Made by a program: the position numbers and the translations under genes. This document shows positions 50,255-59,538 of a DNA stretch of 64,000 bases, piece by piece; the stretch's first letter is position 1, and the number at the start of each line of letters is the position of its first letter. The DNA lies in assembly GCA_021736785.1 (NCBI GenBank), contig JAIPFF010000012.1, positions 44,866-108,865 on the forward strand, written 5' to 3'. The stretch is from Thiohalocapsa sp. Lineage in GTDB: Bacteria > Pseudomonadota > Gammaproteobacteria > Chromatiales > Chromatiaceae. The notes under the pieces were generated by a model. The model was given only the letters and a program-made list of their open reading frames with translations, searched no databases and was not told the DNA's origin.

Positions 50255-51667
50255 ATGCGGATGTTGCGTCTGCCCGGCCGTTTGCTTGTTGCGATCACGT
50301 CGCTGTTGCTGAGCGGCGCGCTCGCCGCAGCGGCGCTCGCGGTCGCGCTGCTGAGCGTGCTGGCAGAGCCGGCGCCGTCGCTGGAGGGCTCGCCGGCACC
50401 GACCGGCGGGCGGCCGGGGTCGGTGATCGATACGCTCGCGGGCACCGGTGCCGGGGCCGCCGATGCTGGCCTGCGGATCTATCTCTCGGCCCGGGATATC
50501 GAGGTCTTCGCCGACCTTCTGGCGCATCGGTTGCGAGGCGGCAGTGCCAGGGTGGCCCTGCGCGAGCGCTCCGCCGAGATCGCCGCATCGCTGCCGCTCG
50601 AGCCGCGCCCGGGCGGCTATCTCAATGTCCGCGTCTCGTTGGTGCAGGCCGGTCCGGTGCCGGCAGTCAGCGCGATCGAGGTCGGCGGCAGGCACCTGCC
50701 GGCAGCGCTCGGCCAATTGCTCGAGCGGGCCGGCCTCGGCCTGCTGCGCCGCCGGCTGAACGTGCGGCGGGTCACACTCGGCGCGGACGCGGTGACGGTG
50801 GACTACCGGCGAGGGGCTGCCCGGGCGGCAGGTTCCGGCACGATGGCCGGCGAGCGGGCCTATCGCCAGGCCATGCTGGCGAGCCAGCGGCAGCTGGTCG
50901 AGATCGTCGCCGCTGCGCCGCGCAAGGGGAACCTGCAGCTTGCGGATGTGCTCTCGCGGCTGCTGAGCGCGCAGGCGGATGGCGATACGGCCGCCCGCGG
51001 GGCCAGGGCCGTTCCTGCCGCCCCGACCGGGACGGCCGCTGCCGGCGCCGGCACCCGACTCGTCGCCGATGGTGACGCCGCCGCCCGGATGTCGGCCGAG
51101 ATGTCGGCCGGGCGGTCGGCGCCGGCGGAGGCAGCGGTGGACGCCGCGACCCGCAACCGCGCCGCCATTCTGGCCCTGGCCAGTTACGTCAACGGCCGCC
51201 GCTTTCCGTCGCACCTCGATGATCAGGCCGATCTGCCGCGCTGGCGCGCAGTCGTCCTGCGCGGGCGCCGCGACCTCGCGGAGCACTTCATGGCCTCGGC
51301 CGCACTTGCGTCGGAAGGCGGCTCGAGGCTTTCGGACTTGCTCGGTGTCGCCAAGGAACTGCGCGACGCCGATGGCGGCAGCGGCTTCAACGTTGCCGAC
51401 CTGACCGCGAACCGCGCCGGTGTGCGCTTCGCCGAGCTTGCCGGCCGGTCGGCATCCGGCGCTCGCCACGTTCGCCGGCTGGCCGTCGCCGGTTTTACCG
51501 AGGACGCGATCATGCCGGAGGTCAAGGGCCTGCCCGAGGGCCTGCAAGAGCGCGACGTGGCGCGCACCTACGGCGCCGCCGGCGCGCCCGCCTTCGAGCG
51601 ACTGATCGCCGCCATCGACCGGCGCATCGGCGAAACCCGCCTCTATCGGAGCGCGCCCGGCGGCTGA
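50255..51667 (+). CDS. unassigned membrane-anchored protein
   Basis: This 470-residue protein starts at ATG 50255 (or at TTG 50231, which has GGGAG too close upstream). A single N-terminal hydrophobic segment (LLVAITSLLLSGALAAAALA) anchors it, with the rest likely periplasmic. The N-terminal half carries LRIYLSARDIEVFADLLAHR and LNVRVSLVQAGPVPAVSAIE, a conserved-looking strand pattern. The C-terminal half includes HFMASAALASEGGSRLSDLL and SGFNVADLTANRAGVRFAEL, motifs I have seen in uncharacterised gammaproteobacterial proteins but cannot name. The middle (about 250-310) is low-complexity Ala/Gly. No function is inferred. Confidence 0.75.
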   Translation: MRMLRLPGRLLVAITSLLLSGALAAAALAVALLSVLAEPAPSLEGSPAPTGGRPGSVIDTLAGTGAGAADAGLRIYLSARDIEVFADLLAHRLRGGSARVALRERSAEIAASLPLEPRPGGYLNVRVSLVQAGPVPAVSAIEVGGRHLPAALGQLLERAGLGLLRRRLNVRRVTLGADAVTVDYRRGAARAAGSGTMAGERAYRQAMLASQRQLVEIVAAAPRKGNLQLADVLSRLLSAQADGDTAARGARAVPAAPTGTAAAGAGTRLVADGDAAARMSAEMSAGRSAPAEAAVDAATRNRAAILALASYVNGRRFPSHLDDQADLPRWRAVVLRGRRDLAEHFMASAALASEGGSRLSDLLGVAKELRDADGGSGFNVADLTANRAGVRFAELAGRSASGARHVRRLAVAGFTEDAIMPEVKGLPEGLQERDVARTYGAAGAPAFERLIAAIDRRIGETRLYRSAPGG

Positions 51668-51970
51668 AGCGGCGCTAGGCCGGACCACGTGGGCGGGCCC
51701 GGCGGAACTGTTCGCCAATGAGCCGTCGGTGCGCCATCCGGGCGCCCTATCGCATTCCCTTCGCCGACGCCCGCCACGCCCTCTCCGACAGTAGCCGTCG
51801 CTGAAATCCTACAACCCTCACGCCGCCCGGCCATCGTATAAGCGTCCGCGGCGTCGGATACTTCTTTACGCCGAGACAAATGCTCGGCAGTGACAGGCCA
51901 TGGACCTCTACTGATGGACCGCGGAAAACAACGATGCCGCACGCGCGGCAACAAATTCGGAGAGAGTGAG
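51668..51970. other. upstream region of the secreted-protein pair
   Basis: No gene is supported in these 303 bases. TATAAG at 51837-51842 is a possible -10. A short stem GCCGAG / CTCGGC with a 7-base loop lies at 51870-51888, between that -10 and the ATG at 51971. These could form a regulated leader. Confidence 0.35.
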
Positions 51971-52528
51971 ATGAAAACCATGCGAATCGACAACCGTGCT
52001 TTGATCGCTTTCGTCGCGCTGACGGCCGCCGCGCCGGCCCAGGCCGATTGGAAGACCTACGCGGGCACCGAATGCGTCGTCAATTCGGCGAATGCCTCGA
52101 GGATCAGTTACAACGCCTTCGGCGGCATCTGCAACACCAGTACCACCGCGGACGTGAACATCATCTGTCCGGTGGTTCGGGATCTCGCCGAGAGCGGCTT
52201 CCCTCACAGCATGCGCCACAGCGGTCGCTCCGGCAATTCGACGGAAGCCCTGACCTGCACACTGCGCAATATGAAGACGGCGGGAACGACGTCCAATAAT
52301 GGCTCCGGAATGGCTGGGTTTTTCCATACCCTTACTCCAATCAACCGCAACAATTTTCAAAACAACTGGACATACGTTTGGCACGCCTTCTCCCATATTC
52401 CGACCAACATCGGCGCTCATAACTACGGGGCCTATGCGATGACCTGCAAGCTGCCCAACAGCAACTCCAGGATCGGCGGGCAGAATGTCCGCAGCTGTCT
52501 CTACAACTACAGCGTGAGGGAAGACTAG
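51971..52528 (+). CDS. small secreted Cys-containing protein
   Basis: From ATG 51971 the protein has 185 residues. A Sec signal peptide (RALIAFVALTAAAPAQA, then DWKTYAGTECV) suggests export and cleavage after Ala. Six cysteines are in the mature part (TECVV, GGICN, IICPV, LTCTL, MTCKL, RSCLY), a number compatible with three disulfides. The mature sequence is rich in Asn, Ser and Thr with little resemblance to named families. The base composition near 52260-52400 is clearly poorer in GC than neighbouring genes. Its stop is 1 base before the next gene. Confidence 0.8.
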   Translation: MKTMRIDNRALIAFVALTAAAPAQADWKTYAGTECVVNSANASRISYNAFGGICNTSTTADVNIICPVVRDLAESGFPHSMRHSGRSGNSTEALTCTLRNMKTAGTTSNNGSGMAGFFHTLTPINRNNFQNNWTYVWHAFSHIPTNIGAHNYGAYAMTCKLPNSNSRIGGQNVRSCLYNYSVRED

Positions 52529-52529
52529 G

Positions 52530-53243
52530 ATGACCCGGAGGACCACGGCCATGCTGGCGGGGGCCCTCGGTGCGGCGGCTGCGGCCGCCGTGTTCCTGGT
52601 CGCGGAGGCCGCCCTCGAAGACAAATTACCGGGCCATGTCCATGGAAGTGACTCGACGGATACCGCGTCGATGGCGGCTTCCGCCGGCCCCGGCCTGGCC
52701 ATGCCAGCCGATATCATGCACGCCGACCTGGCCGCCGAGCTTGGCCGGCTGCGCGAGCAGTTGCAGGGCATGGAACAGGACGCGCGCCGCGCCCGCGATG
52801 CCCTGGCGCGACGCTTGACCGTTGCCGAGCAACGCATGCAACCCATGCCGGACGCCGCGGGCTCGATATCGGACGCGGACAGCCATCTGCAGGAAGCGGA
52901 CGCGGCACCGGAGGCCGTGGCCATGTCCCTGGACGACGCCTTTGCCGATGAGCCGCGGGATGCCGGTTGGGCCTTAGAGACCGAGGAGTCGCTCTACCGG
53001 CAGCTGTCCACTCCCGACATCGGTGTCTCGGCCTTGGCAATGATCGAGTGCCGGACCAGCCTCTGCGCGATCGAGGGCCTCCATGAAGACAACGCGGGAC
53101 AAGAGCGCTTCATGGACGAGTTCCCCGCGTTGCTGGAAGAAGGCATGAGCGGTTACGTTCATACCGATATCGCCGCGGACGGCCGTCCGGTGACCCGGAT
53201 CTATCTGGCCCGTATGGGTTTCGGACTGCCGGAGATGCCCTGA
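52530..53243 (+). CDS. unassigned membrane-anchored partner protein
   Basis: The 237-residue protein has an N-terminal hydrophobic helix (MLAGALGAAAAAAVFLVAEA) and then a coiled-coil-like stretch (about residues 65-105, ADLAAELGRLREQLQGMEQD). The C-terminal third contains LAMIECRTSLCAIEGLHED and GRPVTRIYLARMGFGLPEMP, a compact domain with a Cys pair. The start is GAT-spaced 1 base after the upstream stop, so it is translated with the secreted protein. Together they look like an exported pair of unknown role. No close family is recognised. Confidence 0.7.
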   Translation: MTRRTTAMLAGALGAAAAAAVFLVAEAALEDKLPGHVHGSDSTDTASMAASAGPGLAMPADIMHADLAAELGRLREQLQGMEQDARRARDALARRLTVAEQRMQPMPDAAGSISDADSHLQEADAAPEAVAMSLDDAFADEPRDAGWALETEESLYRQLSTPDIGVSALAMIECRTSLCAIEGLHEDNAGQERFMDEFPALLEEGMSGYVHTDIAADGRPVTRIYLARMGFGLPEMP

Positions 53244-53488
53244 TCATCCGCATGGATCGCCCAAGTGGATCCCATGAGCAGGAAGCGTAACCGGGTCGCC
53301 GTGCCCGATCGCCGCCCGGTATCGGCTAGATCCGCAACCGGATCGAGCAAGGGGCAAACAATCGGCGGCATGACCGGGCGCACAACCGGAGCAGGGACGA
53401 CCCTTGTCGGGTCCCGGCGGATTGGCGCGGCCCGCGCAAACAACGCGCGGACTTCGCCTGCAACCGGCGCCGGCGCGCCGCGCGGCCC

Positions 53489-54964
53489 TCAGCGCCGGCG
53501 GCTGCCGCCGAACAATGATCCCAGCGTGCCGCGTACGATCTGCCGGCCGATCTGGGTGCCGAGGGAGCGCATGGCGCTGACGGCGAACGCCTCCAACGGC
53601 GTCTGCCCGCCGCGCCGCGAGGTGGTGGGCTGTTTTTGCGGTGCGGGCATCACGGAGGCCGCCTCCGCTGCCATGGCCGCCTGCTCGGCCATCATCTTCA
53701 GGGTCTCGTAGGCGGATTCGCGGTCGATGGTGCGGTCGTAGACGCCGGCAACCAGCGATGTCTCCATCAGCGATCGGCGCTGCTGCGGCGCGATGGGCCC
53801 GAGCTTGCTGCCGGGCGGCGCCACTTTGATGCGCTCGACGATACTGGGAATACCGTCGTCGTCCAGCGTCGAGGCCAGCGCCTCGCCGACACCCAACGCG
53901 GTGATGACCGATTCGGTGTCCAGCTCCGGGTTGGTGCGGAAGGTCTGCGCGGCGGCGCGCACGGCCTTTTGATCCTTCGGCGTGAAGGCGCGCAGCGCGT
54001 GCTGCACCCGGTTGCCGAGCTGCCCGAGCACGTCGTCGGGCACGTCCATGGGGCTTTGAGTCACGAAGTAGACGCCGACGCCCTTGGAGCGGATCAGCCG
54101 CACCACCTGCTCCACCTTGTCGATCAGCACCTTCGGCGCGTCGTCGAACAGCAGGTGCGCCTCGTCGAAGAAGAACACCAGCTTGGGCTTGTCGGGGTCG
54201 CCGACCTCGGGCAACTGCTCGAACAGCTCCGACAGCAGCCAGAGCAGGAACGTGGCGTAGAGCTGCCGGCTGCGGATCAGCTTGTCGGCGGCCAGCACGT
54301 TGACGACGCCGCGGCCCTGCACGTCGGTCTGCATCAGATCCATGATGTCGAGCGCCGGCTCGCCGAACAGCAGATCGGCGCCCTGCTCTTCCAGCGTCAA
54401 CAGCCGGCGCTGGATGGCGCCCACGGAGGCGGCCGAGACATTGCCGAAGGTGGTGCGCAGCGACTGGGCGTTCTCGGCGACGTAGTTCAGCATCGCCCGC
54501 AGGTCTTTCAGGTCGAGCAGCAGCAGGCCGTTCTCGTCGGCAACGCGGAAGCAGATATTCAGCACGCCTTCCTGCACGTCGTTGAGATTCAGTAGCCGCG
54601 ACAGCAGCAGCGGGCCCATCTCGCTGATCGTGGTGCGCACCGGGTGGCCGGCCTCGCCGTAAAGGTCCCAGAAGGTGACCGGGCAGGCGGCGTAGTCGAA
54701 GCCCTCGGCCTCGAGCGCGAGCTCCGCAACCCGCGCGGCGACCTTGTCGTTGTCGCCGCCGGGCTGGCTGATGCCGGCCAGATCGCCCTTCACGTCGGCC
54801 AGAAAGACCGGCACGCCCATGCGGCTGAACTCATCGGCGAGTCGCTGCAGGGTCACCGTCTTGCCGGTACCGGTGGCGCCGGCGACCAGCCCGTGGCGGT
54901 TCGCCATACGCGGGTTGATCGCCACCGGCCGCGTGCCCTTGCCGACCAGGATTGCGTTGCTCAT
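53489..54964 (-). CDS. yjgR: YjgR/DUF853-type HerA-like ATPase
   Basis: This 491-residue P-loop ATPase has the HerA-helicase-like fold. Its N terminus is [26 protein letters not shown] and the Walker A is [13 protein letters not shown] (about residues 28-40). [20 protein letters not shown] Walker B ([19 protein letters not shown]) and [20 protein letters not shown] follow. The longer frame to 55270 lies across the upstream gene region and is rejected. Its cellular role is unknown; it is widespread and single-copy. It is convergent with the 52.5-kb gene and divergent from the following membrane gene. Confidence 0.92.
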   Translation of the reverse strand: MSNAILVGKGTRPVAINPRMANRHGLVAGATGTGKTVTLQRLADEFSRMGVPVFLADVKGDLAGISQPGGDNDKVAARVAELALEAEGFDYAACPVTFWDLYGEAGHPVRTTISEMGPLLLSRLLNLNDVQEGVLNICFRVADENGLLLLDLKDLRAMLNYVAENAQSLRTTFGNVSAASVGAIQRRLLTLEEQGADLLFGEPALDIMDLMQTDVQGRGVVNVLAADKLIRSRQLYATFLLWLLSELFEQLPEVGDPDKPKLVFFFDEAHLLFDDAPKVLIDKVEQVVRLIRSKGVGVYFVTQSPMDVPDDVLGQLGNRVQHALRAFTPKDQKAVRAAAQTFRTNPELDTESVITALGVGEALASTLDDDGIPSIVERIKVAPPGSKLGPIAPQQRRSLMETSLVAGVYDRTIDRESAYETLKMMAEQAAMAAEAASVMPAPQKQPTTSRRGGQTPLEAFAVSAMRSLGTQIGRQIVRGTLGSLFGGSRRR

Positions 54965-55133
54965 TGTCGCCCCCGAAACTGCCTGTGCTGCATTGGGCCG
55001 GAAGTATGTTGTGCCGGTTGCGGGCGGGCAAGCCCGTGTTTGCCTGCTATCGGGCGGATGCCGGTTGCCAAGCTTTCCGCGGGTCACGGACAATCGTGGG
55101 TTGTCATGCCCGACAGCCAGGAGCGCATACCGC

Positions 55134-55772
55134 ATGTTTTTCGCCATCGACGAGGCCGAGCGGCGCCGCGGCAAGAGCCCGCACGAGCTGGCGATGCTCA
55201 ACTTACTGTTGCTCAACCTGCTCATCGGCGTCGCGCTGCTGGCGGGCTCGATGGCCGAGCCCGATTCCATGATCGCGCGCTACAAATGGCTCGGTGTGCT
55301 GCTGCCCCTGTTGCTGTCGCTGTCGGTCATCCTGTTCACCTGGCTGCGCGCTGCGCGTGCGCGCAAGACGGCGTCCTGGTTCGTAGCGGCGCACTGGCGC
55401 TTGTCCGCCGGGCGCTATCGGGTGCTGCTGGCCGCCTATTTCTTGAGCGCCGCGGTGGTGAGCCTGGCCTTTCTCGATGGCGGCGACCAGCAGGCGCTCG
55501 AGCGGCGGATCGCCGACCTGCCGCCGGCGATACAGGAGATGGAGCGCCACAAGCTCGACTCCCAGGACATGGGCGCGGCCATTTGGGCGCGCATCGGTGT
55601 GGTGCCGCTGCTGCTCGCGGTCATGGCGTTGATCATGCTGGAATCCGGCGCCCTGTATCAGGCCGGCCGCGGCGAGGTTCCGGACGGGCTGATCAAGCGC
55701 TTCCCGCCGCCGCCGGACCTGCAAGGCGCCGAGCAGCCGATCGACGCCGACGCCGGGTCACCCCCGCCGTGA
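55134..55772 (+). CDS. unassigned small membrane protein
   Basis: The 212-residue protein is read from ATG 55134 with AGGAG 10 bases upstream (55119-55123). At least three hydrophobic helices are visible ([38 protein letters not shown], and [18 protein letters not shown]). A linker near residues 120-155 is polar. The C terminus is Pro-rich. It lies between yjgR and the cyclophilin gene. No family was recognised. Start confidence is fair; earlier frames are in other phases. Confidence 0.7.
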   Translation: MFFAIDEAERRRGKSPHELAMLNLLLLNLLIGVALLAGSMAEPDSMIARYKWLGVLLPLLLSLSVILFTWLRAARARKTASWFVAAHWRLSAGRYRVLLAAYFLSAAVVSLAFLDGGDQQALERRIADLPPAIQEMERHKLDSQDMGAAIWARIGVVPLLLAVMALIMLESGALYQAGRGEVPDGLIKRFPPPPDLQGAEQPIDADAGSPPP

Positions 55773-55887
55773 CAATGCGGCCAACTATTCACGGGGGCCG
55801 CATGTACAATCCGCCGGCCCGTGCGCCGCGTGAACGCGACGCGCTCAGGATAAATATCGCTTTCGAATCACTGCAGGAGACTCCGTG

Positions 55888-56448
55888 ATGCGCCCGATCC
55901 AACTTGCAACCGCTGCTGTCCTGATGGCTGCCGCCGGCACCGCGCTGGCCGAAAATCCAAAAGTCGCCATGGACGTCAGCATCGGCGGTGAGCCCGCCGG
56001 CACCATCGAATTCGAGCTGTTCGCCGACGTCGTGCCCAAGACAGCCGAGAACTTCCGCGTGCTTTGCACCGGCGAGCAGGCCGAGGATCTGAGCTACGCG
56101 GGCAGCCCGTTCCACCGCATCATCCCGGAGTTCATGATCCAGGGCGGCGATTTCACCAACGGCACCGGCACCGGCGGCAAGTCCATCTACGGCGAGAAGT
56201 TCGAAGACGAAAACTTCGAGCTCAAGCACACCGAGGCGGGCTTGTTGTCCATGGCCAACGCCGGGCCGAACACCAACGGCTCGCAGTTCTTCATCACCGT
56301 GGCGCCGACGCCGTGGCTCGACGGCCGCCATGTGGTCTTCGGCAAGGTGACCTCGGGCATGGAGGTGGTCGAGGCCATGGAGGCGCAGGGCTCGCGCAGC
56401 GGGCGCACCAAGGAGCCGGTGGAACTGGTGAGCTGCCGGCAGCTTTAA
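55888..56448 (+). CDS. exported cyclophilin-type peptidyl-prolyl isomerase
   Basis: A 186-residue cyclophilin with a Sec signal peptide (residues 1-21, ending TALA) and then a domain that reads very much like human cyclophilin [49 protein letters not shown] and [15 protein letters not shown]. The catalytic set is intact (Arg77, Phe82, Gln85, Phe135, Trp143, His148). Bacterial PpiA/PpiB proteins are normally more different. AGGAGA 7 bases before ATG 55888 makes that start better than the GTG at 55885. It would assist periplasmic folding. Possible eukaryotic origin is inference. Confidence 0.95.
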   Translation: MRPIQLATAAVLMAAAGTALAENPKVAMDVSIGGEPAGTIEFELFADVVPKTAENFRVLCTGEQAEDLSYAGSPFHRIIPEFMIQGGDFTNGTGTGGKSIYGEKFEDENFELKHTEAGLLSMANAGPNTNGSQFFITVAPTPWLDGRHVVFGKVTSGMEVVEAMEAQGSRSGRTKEPVELVSCRQL

Positions 56449-56515
56449 ACCGCAGCCGCACCCGCAGCTGCACCCGCGACATGACGGGCATTGCGGGTGT
56501 CCCGGGCCCCGGCAC

Positions 56516-57454
56516 TCAGCGCGGGTCGTCGCGCACGCGCAGGAAACTGGCAAAGCGCGGCAGGCCGGTCTTGGTGTGGCCGTGGTACTTGAAGCTGATC
56601 AGGCTGCCGATGACCGGCGGGCTTGCGCGCTCGGCGTCGCTGAAGCCGGTGCCGATGCGAAATCGCCGCCCGTCCGGCAGCTCCACCAGCAGCGCGCCGA
56701 GCATGCCGGTGTACTTGCCTTGCCCCGGCAGGTGCGCGACGACGCGGGCCTCCGCGTCCATGTAGGGCTTGAGCTTCAGCAGATCATCGGAGCGGCCGAC
56801 GCCGTGGCGGGCGTCGTCGCGATGCAGCATCAGGCCCTCGCCGCCGTCGGCGCGGACCGCGCGAAGCATTGCATGCAGAGCCGCGTGATCCGTCACGCGG
56901 CGCTGCTCGACCACCTGCAGCCACGGGTTGGCCGATGCGGCCGCGAGCCGGCGCAGCTCCGCCAGGCGCTCGCCGAAGGTTGCATCGGACGCGGGCAGAT
57001 CGAACAGCATGTAGCGCACCTCGCGCCAGGGTGCGTCGTCGGGATCAAGACGCCGAGCGATTCCGGAGACGGCGGCGAAGCGTCCGCGGCCCATCCACAG
57101 CTCACCGTCGAGGGGCACGGCAGGGAAGTCCGCGGTAAACCAGGCCGGTGCGTTGATCGGGTGCCCGCCACGGCTGATCAGCCGCCGGCCGTCCCAGTAG
57201 GCGCGGACGCCGTCGAGCTTTTCGCTGACCCAGTAGGCGCCGGGATCGATGGCCGGATCGGTGCCTGGCGTGTAGGTTTGCGCCAGTTGCAGCGGCGGCG
57301 GCGCCGGCTCGTTTTCGGCCACTGCATCGTGATCGGGCAGCGCGGCGTCGGCGCCGGCTCCAGACCCGACGCTAGACCCGGCGCCGCAGTCGCCGGCCAT
57401 GATCAGCGCGAGTGCGGATGCCAGCGCCGAGCGGCGTGCGTAGCGATGGGGCAT
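56516..57454 (-). CDS. periplasmic ATP-dependent DNA ligase (LigE type)
   Basis: This ligase has 312 residues from ATG 57454. The N terminus ARRSALASALALIMAG is a signal-peptide-like sequence, typical of Lig E ligases found in the periplasm of many Gram-negative bacteria. The nucleotidylated lysine is Lys79 in SEKLDGVRAYWDG. LDGELWMGRG is motif III and DGGEGLMLHRDDA motif IV; LLKLKPYMDAEARVV is motif V. An OB domain follows. Its function is probably joining nicks in extracellular or taken-up DNA, but that is family inference. It is convergent with the cyclophilin gene. Confidence 0.93.
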   Translation of the reverse strand: MPHRYARRSALASALALIMAGDCGAGSSVGSGAGADAALPDHDAVAENEPAPPPLQLAQTYTPGTDPAIDPGAYWVSEKLDGVRAYWDGRRLISRGGHPINAPAWFTADFPAVPLDGELWMGRGRFAAVSGIARRLDPDDAPWREVRYMLFDLPASDATFGERLAELRRLAAASANPWLQVVEQRRVTDHAALHAMLRAVRADGGEGLMLHRDDARHGVGRSDDLLKLKPYMDAEARVVAHLPGQGKYTGMLGALLVELPDGRRFRIGTGFSDAERASPPVIGSLISFKYHGHTKTGLPRFASFLRVRDDPR

Positions 57455-57542
57455 TGCTAGAAATCCGTGTAAGAGTATGCCGCCAATGTAACCGAATCGT
57501 GTCCGTTCGCCAAACACCAGACCCCCGCAACCGTCGAGACCG

Positions 57543-58793
57543 ATGCCGAACGATCAGCCCGACGCTCGCTTCAAAGACGACACCCTCTACGTCTTCAAGC
57601 CCCACGAGACGCAGCTGATCAAGGCGTGGCCCGACCTCACCGCCGTGCGCAAACAGGAGCGCGGCCGGCGCTGGCTGCCCTTCGAGCCGCGCTATCCGCT
57701 GATCCGGCCCTATCGGTCGCGGCGCAAAAAACCGGACAAGGCCAAGGACTCGCCGCAGCTCACACTGGCGCTCGAGATCCCGGAGCAGGGCGCCGTGCCG
57801 CCGCCGCTGCCCCGCTTGACGCCGGCCCAGCGGCGCAAGCGCGCGTTCGATCGCTTTCGCTTCGCCTGTCCCAAGCCGGTGGCGCGCCGCGTCGAGCCCT
57901 TTCGGTCCGATCACCTGCGGCTGCTGCGCCTGCTGCATGTGCTCGGCGACGCCGGCGACCTGTTCGACAGCAACCCGGCGCTGGCCTACTGCCTGGCCGT
58001 GGCGGACGACATCGGCAGCCTGCTCGGAACCGATGAGCGGGCGGCCGCACGCGTCGCCGGCTGGAAACAGGCCGAGATCATGCAGCAGCTCGGGCTGCCC
58101 GGCACCCGGCAGGCCAGCCGCATCATGGCCAAGATCCGCTCCGCCTCCATGAGCAGGGAGGTCGCCGTCGGCCTGCGCGCGAGCCTGCGTGACCAGACCG
58201 CCCTGAAGCTGCTCGCCCATCTGCCGGAGCTCAATGCCGGCACCCTGGCGCTGATCAACGACGGCGCGCTGCGCGAGCGGCTCACGCCCAAGCTGCTGGA
58301 AGCGGTGCTCGCCGACCCGCGCGAGACCTATTTCCCGTTCACCGCGCGCGAGCTCGAGGCGGTCTGTCACATGGCCGGCGTCATCGGAGTCGATCTGGGC
58401 CGGCGGCGCTTCATCGAGCCCGCGCGCATCACCGCCCTGCACGACGACCTCACCCGCGACTACCTGCGCCTGAAGATCCAAGGCCTGGCCGGTTACAGCT
58501 TCCCGCCGCCGCCCGTACCCGGCACCGACGCCATCGAGCCCCTGGCGACCCCGAAGGCCCTGATCGAAGAAGGCCGCGCCCAATCCAACTGCGTCGGCGG
58601 CTACGCCAGGCGCGTCGCCGAAGGCAACACCTACATCTACCGCGTGCTCTCGCCCCAGCGCGCGACACTCTCCATCGTGCGCGTCACCGGCGGCGACTGG
58701 CAGATCGGCGAGCTGCTGCAGGCCTGCAACGTCCCGGTCGCCCGCGCCACACGCCAAGCCGTGGCGGATTGGCTGGAGACCTATAGCGTTTGA
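57543..58793 (+). CDS. PcfJ-like domain protein
   Basis: The 416-residue protein has a C-terminal segment with NCVGGYARRVAEGNTYIYRV then SPQRATLSIVRVTGGDWQIG, the PcfJ-like pattern (Cys-Val-Gly-x-Tyr, Ile-Tyr, a Thr-Leu-x-Ile strand, Trp-x-Ile-x-x-Leu). PcfJ is named from an Enterococcus conjugative plasmid, but homologues are mostly of unknown role. The first 120 residues are basic and Pro-rich (RRKKPDKAKDS and similar), consistent with nucleic-acid contact. No conjugation genes surround it. It is divergent from the ligase gene, 88 bases apart. Confidence 0.85.
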   Translation: MPNDQPDARFKDDTLYVFKPHETQLIKAWPDLTAVRKQERGRRWLPFEPRYPLIRPYRSRRKKPDKAKDSPQLTLALEIPEQGAVPPPLPRLTPAQRRKRAFDRFRFACPKPVARRVEPFRSDHLRLLRLLHVLGDAGDLFDSNPALAYCLAVADDIGSLLGTDERAAARVAGWKQAEIMQQLGLPGTRQASRIMAKIRSASMSREVAVGLRASLRDQTALKLLAHLPELNAGTLALINDGALRERLTPKLLEAVLADPRETYFPFTARELEAVCHMAGVIGVDLGRRRFIEPARITALHDDLTRDYLRLKIQGLAGYSFPPPPVPGTDAIEPLATPKALIEEGRAQSNCVGGYARRVAEGNTYIYRVLSPQRATLSIVRVTGGDWQIGELLQACNVPVARATRQAVADWLETYSV

Positions 58794-58869
58794 ACGAGCA
58801 ATCGGCGATGGTCGCAGCAATCGGTTTCGGGCACCGGCGCCACTCGGGCGCGACAGGGGGCGGACGCAC

Positions 58870-59538
58870 GTGTTAGCGCGCTCGCTATTTGCGCATGCGC
58901 GCTCCGCCTTGGATCAGCTGCGCGCCGCCGCCCGGGCGGCGCGTGTGAAGCGTCGTTGGGAGCGGCGGCTGGCGGATCTGCCCGCCGGTGCCGACGGCGC
59001 GCGCCGGCTGCACATCGGCTGCGGCGACGTGAATGCGCCCGGCTTCATCAACCTGGACGCACGGGCGCTGGCGCATGTCCACATCGTCCACGCGGACCTG
59101 TCCCACTTGCCGATGATTCCCGCCGAGGCCTTCGAGCTCGTTTATCTCTCGCACGTCCTCGAGCATGTCGAGCGCCGCCGCGTGACCGACGCACTGCGGG
59201 AGCTGCGGCGTATCCTCGAGCCGGGCGGCCTGCTGCGCATCTCAGTGCCCGACTTCGACAAGCTGCTCGATCTCTACCTCGCCGGGGGGCGGGCGATCGG
59301 CGTCATCGAGGGGGCACTCATGGGCGGGCAAGACCGCCCGGACAACTACCACCATGCCGTCTTCAACGCCGCCCACCTGCGGGCGAAGCTGTGCGAGGCG
59401 GGATTTTCCGATATCCGCGAATGGGACCCGGACAACTGCGCCCATCATGACTTCGACGACTGGGCGTCGCGCCCGTTGCAGTTCGACGGCCGGCGCTTTC
59501 CGATTAGCCTGAACATGGAAGCCGTCAGGCCGCGATAG
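58870..59538 (+). CDS. SAM-dependent methyltransferase, class I
   Basis: This 222-residue protein is a small Rossmann methyltransferase. The SAM loop is LHIGCGDVNAPGFINLDAR (motif I with its acidic end), then ADLSHLPMIPAEAFELVYLS and HVLEHVERRRVTDALRELRR. The start appears to be GTG at 58870 (TTG at 58873 is an alternative). Substrate unknown; related proteins methylate sugars or lipids in polysaccharide loci. Its 3' end overlaps the convergent glycosyltransferase-like gene by 94 bases. Confidence 0.9.
   Translation: MLARSLFAHARSALDQLRAAARAARVKRRWERRLADLPAGADGARRLHIGCGDVNAPGFINLDARALAHVHIVHADLSHLPMIPAEAFELVYLSHVLEHVERRRVTDALRELRRILEPGGLLRISVPDFDKLLDLYLAGGRAIGVIEGALMGGQDRPDNYHHAVFNAAHLRAKLCEAGFSDIREWDPDNCAHHDFDDWASRPLQFDGRRFPISLNMEAVRPR

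Noticed and set aside
57543..58793. Conjugative plasmid integration signalled by the PcfJ-like gene
   Set aside because: No relaxase, coupling protein or type IV secretion genes occur anywhere near it.
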